NCBI GenBank assembly: GCA_037951105.1
Contig: JBAMJV010009106.1
Span: 65,001-129,000, forward strand
Reading direction: 5' to 3'
DNA length: 64,000 nt
From: Echinarachnius parma
Lineage: Eukaryota > Echinodermata > Echinoidea > Clypeasteroida > Echinarachniidae
The notes beneath the pieces were generated by a model, which was not told where the DNA came from, ran no database searches, and saw only the letters and a program-made list of their open reading frames with translations. Position numbers and translations under genes: made by a program. Shown here piece by piece: positions 57,499 through 64,000 of the stretch; position 1 is the stretch's first letter; the number at the start of each line of letters is the position of its first letter.

Positions 57499-57801
57499 CA
57501 TATTTTGCTTTGGCAATGACGGAGACTGAGGGATCGCTAGGTGGACCAAAACCAGCCTTGTTTTCAGCCAGTACCCTGAACTCGTACTGAGCTCCTTCCT
57601 TCAGGTCTTGGACGGTGAACTCGGGGTTGAGGATATTCTGCGTCGTGGCGGGCATCCAGCGGAATCCCATGGCCTCCTTCTTCTCCACGATGTAGTTGGT
57701 GATGCGCGCGCCTCCGTCAGATTCTGGAGGGCTCCACTGCAGGGTGATGGTTGTCTTGCAGATGTCCGTGACCTTGGGTGCGGATGGTTTACCAGGAATA
57801 T
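57499..57801 (-). CDS. Titin/twitchin-like FN3 exon, intact
   Basis: 303-bp exon (101 codons), acceptor CCAG before 57801, donor GTGAGT after 57499. One complete FN3 domain: IPGKPSAPKVTDICKTTITL, WSPPESDGGARITNYIVEKK, then a YEFRVLAENKAGFGPPS segment and linker AKAKYG. The WxPPxxDGG and YEFRVxAEN signatures are those of A-band titin, twitchin and projectin FN3 modules, which bind along thick filaments. Only a few exons of what would be a very long gene are in this window. Confidence 0.8.
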
Positions 57802-58021
57802 CTGGAATATATCAACAGTCAGGTGATTAAGTATTGATGAGTGGGGATATTAAATAGAATTTGGACTACTGAGCTTAAATAATGCAAATTTAAATTGTTT
57901 AAAAACATTAGTCACTGAAGCATCCTTGCATATGAGGCAATCCCCATTCACCACACGCTATATACAAATTGCAATATATTTCCAATAATAATAATATTAG
58001 CTTGATATAGCGCTTAATATG

Positions 58022-58238
58022 ACGTACTCAGACTTCTCCATGAGTCCGGTGACCGTGAAGATGGCCTCGGTGGTTGGAGTGGAGTTCACCGGCGTCCAGC
58101 GAAGGGCAAGTCGCTCCTTCTGGACGAAGTAGCCAGTGATCGGAGAGCCACTGTCTTCTGTTGGTGGTCGCCACTTGAGGGTCACTGAGGTTGCGTTAAC
58201 GGCAGTGACTTGTGGCTTGCTTGGAGCATGCGGCACAT
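58022..58238 (-). pseudogene. FN3 exon, 3'-truncated duplicate
   Basis: Acceptor TATAG before 58238. Encodes VPHAPSKPQVTAVNATSVTL and WRPPTEDSGSPITGYF through LMEKSEY, then breaks off in non-coding sequence before the donor. Duplicate of 58711-58939; the breakpoint is near 58022. Confidence 0.75.
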
Positions 58239-58629
58239 CTATAAAGTAATTAATTTGTCAAAGTAAAATTAAAATCTGATGTAAATTTGCACAATTACAA
58301 TGTAATTGACCCTATAAAAAGCATATAATAATACTAATAATAACTATAAATTTATAGCGCGAGCACATCTGTCATTAGACACTTGTGGCGCACAGTAGAG
58401 TCGACTAGGGGCACCCTGATGATGTTAACCGCTCATATAGAATTAATGATGACAAAGCAATGATCAGTGATAATATATTTATCTGTTCGTGATACAAAAT
58501 CAAGCATAGGATTTAATTCAAGGGTTCCATATTTCTTACTTGGTACTTTTGTACATAAGCACTTATCATTAGCATTGTATCACATTACTCACTTTTGTGA
58601 GCAAAATAAGGTCCATTTTATGGCCTTAC

Positions 58630-58939
58630 CATATGGAGGCTTGACCAGCACAGACTCGGTCGACTCGCTGGGCTGTCCAAATCCTCTCTTGTTCTCAGTT
58701 ACCACCCTGAACTCGTACTCAGACTTCTCCATGAGTCCGGTGACCGTGAAGATGGCCTCGGTGGTCGGAGGTCGGAGTGGAGTTCACCGGCGTCCAACGA
58801 AGGGCAAGTCGCTCCTTCTTCTGGACGACGTAGCCAGTGATCGGAGAGCCACCGTCTTCTGTTGGTGGTCGCCACTTGAGGGTCACTGAGGTTGCGTTAA
58901 CGGCAGTGACTTGTGGCTTGCTTGGAGCATGCGGCACAT
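58630..58939 (-). pseudogene. FN3 exon with 7-bp frameshift
   Basis: Acceptor TACAG before 58939, donor GTAAGG after 58630. 310 bp, exactly 7 more than the intact 303-bp exon. The insertion is a duplicated CGGAGGT at about 58765-58772, after TPVNSTP. Beyond it, in the shifted frame, LMEKSEYEFRVVTENKRGFG and the VLVKPPYG linker are intact. The frameshift would disrupt the protein unless the exon is skipped or this is an assembly artefact. Confidence 0.8.
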
Positions 58940-59449
58940 CTGTAAAGTAATTAATTTGTCAAAGTAAAATTAAAATCAGATGTAAATTTGCACAATTACA
59001 ATGTAAATGAGCCTATAAAAAGCATATAATAATACTAATAATAACTATAAATTTATAGCACGAGCACATCTGTCATTAGACACTTGTGGCGCACAGTAGA
59101 GTCGACTAGGGGCACCCTGATGATGTTAACCGCTCATATAGAATTAATGATGACAAAGCAATGATCAGTGATAATATATTTATCTGTTCGTGATACAAAA
59201 TCAAGCATAGGATTTAATTCAAGGGTTCCATATTTCTTTTTCAAGAACTCTTTCTAACCTTACACAAGACTGATCCATCAATAATTGATGCTTAAATTAT
59301 ACTTTTTCCAACGTGTTCAAGACTTTTTTGGTATACATCTAGCAGGCATAGACCCCAGCCAAAATGTTTTCCGAACCAATGCTGAATGAATAGAACAGTA
59401 ACCAAAATACTGATAAAGTAAATTCACAAAATATGTGGAGAAGCTTACC

Positions 59450-59489
59450 GTAAGCAGGCTTGGCCATGTTGGTCGGCAGATTCTCCCCT
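59450..59489 (-). CDS. Possible small FN3 linker exon
   Basis: The minus strand reads ENLPTNMAKPAYG followed by donor GTAAGC, similar to the linkers KPPYG and KAKYG that end the other FN3 exons. An AG at 59491-59490 could be the acceptor, but the rest of a domain is absent. Confidence 0.35.
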
Positions 59490-60522
59490 ATTACAGGTGT
59501 GTGAGTGAGGCATGGATTGTAGCCCTGTTTACAATCCATGGTTGTCGATGCCCATGTGAGTCAGATGGTAACTGCACATGGCGATGTCAAAGAGGAGGTA
59601 GAAGGCGAAGGTGTTCTTTGGATGAGAGGTAGAAAGAGAGTAGTGATGTTTTGCCAAAAGTCAATGTACCTGACATGAAGAGAGCTTGGAACAAAGAGAC
59701 AGTTATCTGGGCGAAAGTAAACGCTAGGCCAGAGTAAGGAAGTGGTTCCAAGTTGTTTTGTTAACATCGGTCTAGCTTTTCCTCTGAAGTGGATGAGTTA
59801 CCAAGCTGGTATCGATGGTTTGTTGTACATGCATGGCTAGTCTGATGTTCAGACTGTGAAGCGAGTCCCTACAAGCTCATCCCATCCAGTTATGTCCTGA
59901 GGTTGCACAGCAGTGGCCAGTATCTGCAGATGAAGAAAAAATAAACAAAATAGTGCCCATTAAATGCAATCAGCAGACAAAGGAAAGAGCGAGCTCAACA
60001 TTTTGCATGTTAACTATGCAATTCATAAAGATATCACCCTGCCGCTTTATTAATTTTAGTCTAGCATATCTTGGAAGACTGTATGGAATGATCAAGTAAA
60101 CTGCTAATGACCTTGGATATTATCCAAGAAATTGCTCATTATCATAATCTCCTACAGTTCACAATATTTTTTTTATAGAATAAATAATTTGTGGACACTT
60201 GTCAATGATTGGTTTAACTAAAAATAATTATTATTAAACAAAATAACAAACAAGCTACAAAATAAAAAATTTAACAAAAGAAAAAGCAAATAAGGAACAG
60301 GGTTGTATAAAGTGAATGATAATCTTTGTTAAATTCAACTAAATTCAACTAGGACTTTCAAATTTACCTCGTTATAAACGGCCAAATTAATAACAAACAT
60401 TTAAATGAACGTCTGGGACTAGGCAATAGAGAACATGTATTTGTACATGTTCAGCATAGCATTTTAATCCTGTTATCTGACACAAATTCTGAGCTTATAG
60501 AATAAAATCGTGTATTGTATTA
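59490..60522. other. Probable intron or intergenic sequence
   Basis: AT-rich, no coding or RNA signal recognised. Confidence 0.4.
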
Positions 60523-61050
60523 GGGCAATTCCAAGCAAACATTGACATAACCACTGAATTTTCAAATTCGTTGTACCATAACAAATTTGGTATCAAATGA
60601 AAGCTAAAAGATTGAACTTTCCAAAAATGCATTTTGTTTTTGAAAAAAAAAATTGTAAACTATTATTTTATTGTTAATATATAGCATAAATTAATTTTCA
60701 GTTATTTTCACAAAACATTCCATTAAAAAGTAAGCATAAAAGAACTGCGAAAAGGAGTTTTCATAAAATTTTATTTCAGTGTTGATAGGATCATTGCTTC
60801 AGTTTTTCAGATAAACATTGATTTCGTCATTTTCGCTCTTCGTTCCGCTTCAGTGACTGTCTCATTTACAGTCATCAATATGTCACGGCATTACACTAAA
60901 AACAGATATTTTTAATATTTCTGGAAAAATATGAATGGGAATGAAATAATTTTTTGTTTTCTCTGTATTAGCCCATAGGGCTATAATATGCATGCTGAAT
61001 AGCAGCATTATCTTTTACCACTTATTAATATAATCAATATCAATTTGGTC

Positions 61051-61082
61051 ACGGCGTTACGTTTTGTGTAACGCCGTGACGC
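61051..61082. repeat. TCACGGCGTTAC hairpin
   Basis: GTCACGGCGTTAC, short loop, GTAACGCCGTGAC: perfect 13-bp arms. Confidence 0.9.
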
Positions 61083-61391
61083 TACCTACTGGATTCCCAT
61101 TGACATAACACAGTAGACATAATCAAATAGTGTAAGATAATTTTTGTAGGTATGCTTGGGCATTGCTCATGCTATAATTATATGAATAGGGTCAGTTGAT
61201 AATGTTTCCATCTCAAAGTTACCCGAGTCATGTATGTGTATGGGTTGTACGTCCGTCTGTCTGTATGTGCATCTGTACATCAGTGTTCTTTTTTTTGCAA
61301 TATCTCAAGAATCGTTGGATGGATTTCGTTCAAACTTTGTACAATCCATGTATTTAGAGGTACGGATTATTGGATATGATTTTGGTCCATG

Positions 61392-61822
61392 AGGTCAAAG
61401 GTCAAAGGTCAAAGGTCACATAGCTAACAAATATGCAAAAATTATATTATTATCAAGATAGTTTGAGAATCCTTGGAAGGATAACATGATAATAATACTG
61501 GTATGCGTCCAGTGAAGTATATGACCTGATTAGGGAATGGGATCATGGGAGGTCATAGGTCAACAGGTCAAAATATTGTTGTTTTTTGTTCTCACAATTA
61601 AGTTCCAGAATCAATGTTAGAAAGAGTACTGTAGGTAAAAGACAATTTTCTGAAACTGTTTGGGGCACAGGTCAAAGGTCACTCGGATAATTACCAATTC
61701 AAAAACGAACATTTACTAACTCTGAAATCATGTTACATGAAACAAATCACTTGCAAATATGCACTGTGCAGACCAAAAATTAAACATTTGTATGTTATTT
61801 TGAGAAACAAGGTCAAAGGTCA
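61392..61822. promoter_or_regulatory. AGGTCA direct-repeat clusters (DR1 spacing)
   Basis: Four AGGTCA half-sites spaced by one base at 61392-61418, with further groups at 61550-61570, 61669-61681 and 61810-61822. DR1 of AGGTCA is the known binding site of HNF4, RXR and COUP-TF-type nuclear receptors. Binding here is inference. Confidence 0.5.
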
Positions 61823-62526
61823 GATGTCAAAGGTCTCATATTTCATTGTTACATTTAAGTATGTATGTTGGTTTTAATATTTGATGGTTCCATTAACTAA
61901 CTTCTGAAATAGACAAGAATTTCAATTATGTCCTAAAAGATTTTTTGATCAATAGAGGGCGCTGTGCTGCAAATTTGTGTCATGCAGATGATCATTTAAT
62001 AGCATCTTGGTTATATCACCCATTCATCTAGTTCTTTATTGATTCTGGATCACTACATTAAAATTATATCATATTATTCATCTCTTTAATATCTCCCATA
62101 TATATAACATGTACAATTCAGAGGTCACGGCGTTACAGTGCATAGATACATTTATGATATCATATTTACTATTAACTTTGGATTTTTTCTACATTTTTAT
62201 TTGGATGTTCTAGCTTGATGTCTAGTACAAAGAATCAATGTGACAAAAGTGCAAAATGTTCAGGTAGTTCACAGAGTTTACTTAGTTTCTTAGCATGTAA
62301 GAAACCCATGTCTTTTTGCCATCACGGGGTTACGGCAGATATTGATATTCATAATTCATAATTTATTGGGAATTTTGGTTTTCTTTCCTATTGTAAATTA
62401 TTGGTAGGATAGTGGTAACAGATGCATATCAAAAGTTGGTTCTAGATATTTAGATTTTATGAGTTATTTGGACTTTCATTGTGAGAAACACCCTCTGACC
62501 GTCACGGCGTTTGCTTGGAATTGCCC

Positions 62527-63322
62527 ATTAACTAAAATACAAAAGTTTAGAATAACAAAAGTGTCAAATGTCTCTCTAATAATGTACCTCTACACCTTTT
62601 CGAAGACTGTCCTTCTGAAGTTCAACATACATGCGTGCCTGGATGGATGGACCTGCAAGTGCGATGACTGGTCTTTATGACAGATCAATGTGATGTGCCC
62701 AGAATCTCAGCATTTCTAATTTTAAAAAGAAATTAAAAAAGGAGATATTCTATTTAAATCAAAAGCCAATGCGGTATCATAATTATATTCAATATGCATA
62801 ATGCAGGAAGAAATATGGGAGAGGAGAGGGGAACAAAGGGCTCTTTAGCTCCCCCAAATACCAAAAAGAGCCCTTATAAATTTACATAATTTTGCAAAAC
62901 AATTCTAGCATGCTCACTTCATGAAGGCTTGCTTGCAAAGTAACCCTTGGCAAATAAATGTAAATGGTCTGACTTGATACATATAACACAAACATGAATT
63001 ATGAAATATCCAACAATGACTGTTCACAGGTAATCTCTGCTGTCTGTACCATCATCTAATATATGGAAATATCCATGTATGTTATCATTTAAATGTATGA
63101 CTGTGATGTAAATGTAAAACATTAAATTTTTAATTCTTACCAAAGATTGGGGCCAAGAAAGTGGGCTGGGAAGTTGGGCCTGATGAACAGAGAGAGGTAC
63201 ATGATGTATGATCTTGGGTCAGAACTTCCAATAGGCCAGCAATTCAGCCACTATCAAACTTGTATTTCTGTCAAGAAAAATATACAAATGTTACACTTAC
63301 AATGTTAACATTAATAAAAATG
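62527..63322. other. Stretch without gene
   Basis: No recognised coding, RNA or repeat feature. Confidence 0.4.
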
Positions 63323-63720
63323 AAATTCAAACATAGAGGAAACTGACTAGAAATATTTGAGTGATTAAAAGTGAGCAAAGAAAAATAGGCTTCGCCGGGA
63401 ATCGAACCCGAGACCGCCGGATTGCTAGACCGGTGCTCAAACCATCAAGCCACGAAGACTTTGTATGGTGGGCGTTCCCATGAAACCCTTTTCAATGCTC
63501 GATTAGTCAGAAGCTATATAAACTGGGCCAATCCCAAGAATAATTAAATCAATTGGCCCAGTTTATATAGCTTCTGACTAATCGAGCATTGAAAAGGGTT
63601 TCATGGGAACGCCCACCATACAAAGTCTTTGTGGCTTGATGGTTTGAGCACCGGTCATTTTTCTTTGCTCACTTTTAATCACTCAAATATTTCTAGTCAG
63701 TTTCCTCTATGTTTGAATTT
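63323..63720. repeat. 398-bp palindrome built on a tRNA-like sequence
   Basis: Left arm 63323-63532 and right arm 63552-63720 are near-perfect inverse copies around a 19-bp loop. The right arm lacks 41 bp, exactly the 3' part of the tRNA-like sequence in the left arm; otherwise only about one substitution was noticed. Confidence 0.92.
63388..63459 (-). tRNA. tRNA-like sequence, anticodon AGC
   Basis: 72 nt folding as a cloverleaf: D stem GCTT/GAGC, anticodon stem CCGG/CCGG with loop TCTAGCAAT, T arm TCGGG-TTCGATT-CCCGG. A B box (GGTTCGATTCC) and a T5 terminator just downstream are present. Weak points are a T-C mismatch at acceptor position 2-71, a T-T at 31-39, G at position 14, and no G3-U70 pair, which alanine tRNA needs. 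More likely a tRNA pseudogene or SINE head than a working tRNA-Ala. Confidence 0.55.
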
Positions 63721-64000
63721 AATTAATAAAAAAAAGCTGCATCACTTCGCGTGATCCTGCGCCTTTCTCTATAAAAGTTGATTTAATTATACAAGTTAAA
63801 TATCTAATGTCCAATGTACAGATGTTGTAGAAGACATTCCATGCCCAATAAACTTCCTTTAACTTAAATCAATTTTTGTGCAGGCATGGCTTAAAAAGTA
63901 GTCCCTGATAAAGTGATATATATATTTCATTGTTTTCCCTGCTTACCTGTGGCCGATCTGCTCTCCCAAATATGTCATCATAATTTTCGCTGACAAAATT
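63721..64000. other. Window end, no feature
   Basis: No gene recognised. A CTTACCTG near 63945 could be a minus-strand donor but no exon supports it. Confidence 0.3.

Larger units (their letters stand above)
58022..59240. repeat. Tandem duplication of FN3 exon plus intron
   Basis: 58022-58540 and 58711-59240 are near-identical, including the intron motif CATCTGTCATTAGACACTTG and the SINE-like GAGTCGACTAGGGGCACCC. Confidence 0.85.
60523..62526. mobile_element. 2-kb inverted-repeat element with AGGTCA arrays
   Basis: Ends GGGCAATTCCAAGCAAAC and its exact inverse, flanked by ATTA on both sides (60519-60522 and 62527-62530). The interior repeats TCACGGCGTTAC-like motifs (60883, 61051, 61070 inverted, 62124, 62322, 62501) and AGGTCA direct repeats. 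No protein-coding frame, so non-autonomous or decayed. Confidence 0.65.

Noticed and set aside
63388..63459. A functional tRNA-Ala gene
   Set aside because: It lacks the G3-U70 identity pair, has acceptor and anticodon-stem mismatches, and sits in a palindrome; recorded as tRNA-like only.

Overview
The window is eukaryotic nuclear DNA. It has split genes with GT/AG introns, many nested transposable elements and abundant microsatellites. A PAPS-type sulfotransferase family, titin/twitchin-type FN3 exons, and a CR1/L2-type LINE carrying a 2A-like peptide together suggest a marine invertebrate, most likely a deuterostome (echinoderm, hemichordate or amphioxus). That placement is inference; no ribosomal or mitochondrial marker is present.

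Positions 1-44,500 hold a tandem segmental triplication. Each unit contains a two-exon sulfotransferase gene on the minus strand: copy A (exons 3707-3382 and 1085-437), copy B (26551-26202 and 15599-14951) and copy C (41773-41430 and 34082-33434). All three join in frame (324, 332 and 330 aa) and keep the same splice sites. Their single introns differ greatly (about 2.3, 10.6 and 7.3 kb) because different transposons entered each one. Intron B holds a 6.5-kb PIF/Harbinger element with a LINE nested in it, plus a second LINE. Intron C holds a 2A-bearing LINE inserted in a GAT microsatellite. Because the copies are paralogous, each insertion has a visible empty site in another copy, so target-site duplications can be read directly.

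Between copies A and B (8.3-11.2 kb), and in shorter form between B and C (29.3-31.4 kb), lies part of an unrecognised plus-strand gene. Its terminal exon and 3' flank are tandemly repeated (209-bp units in the best-preserved stretch). Many small DNA transposons sit around it: hAT, Tc1/mariner-like, TTAA-flanked and foldback elements.

From 44.5 to 56.6 kb there is no convincing host gene. This stretch holds TTAA-flanked MITEs, an endonuclease-less LINE (49.7-52.06 kb) embedded in a CCCCTTAAGG minisatellite, and a MITE captured inside a 263-bp tandem duplication.

From 56.8 to 59.5 kb, minus-strand exons each encode one FN3 domain of a giant muscle protein of titin/twitchin type. One exon is intact, one has a 7-bp frameshift, one is truncated within a tandem duplication, and one is truncated at a mariner-like element. 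The end of the window has a 2-kb inverted-repeat element with AGGTCA direct repeats (60.5-62.5 kb) and a 0.4-kb palindrome built on a tRNA-like sequence (63.3-63.7 kb).
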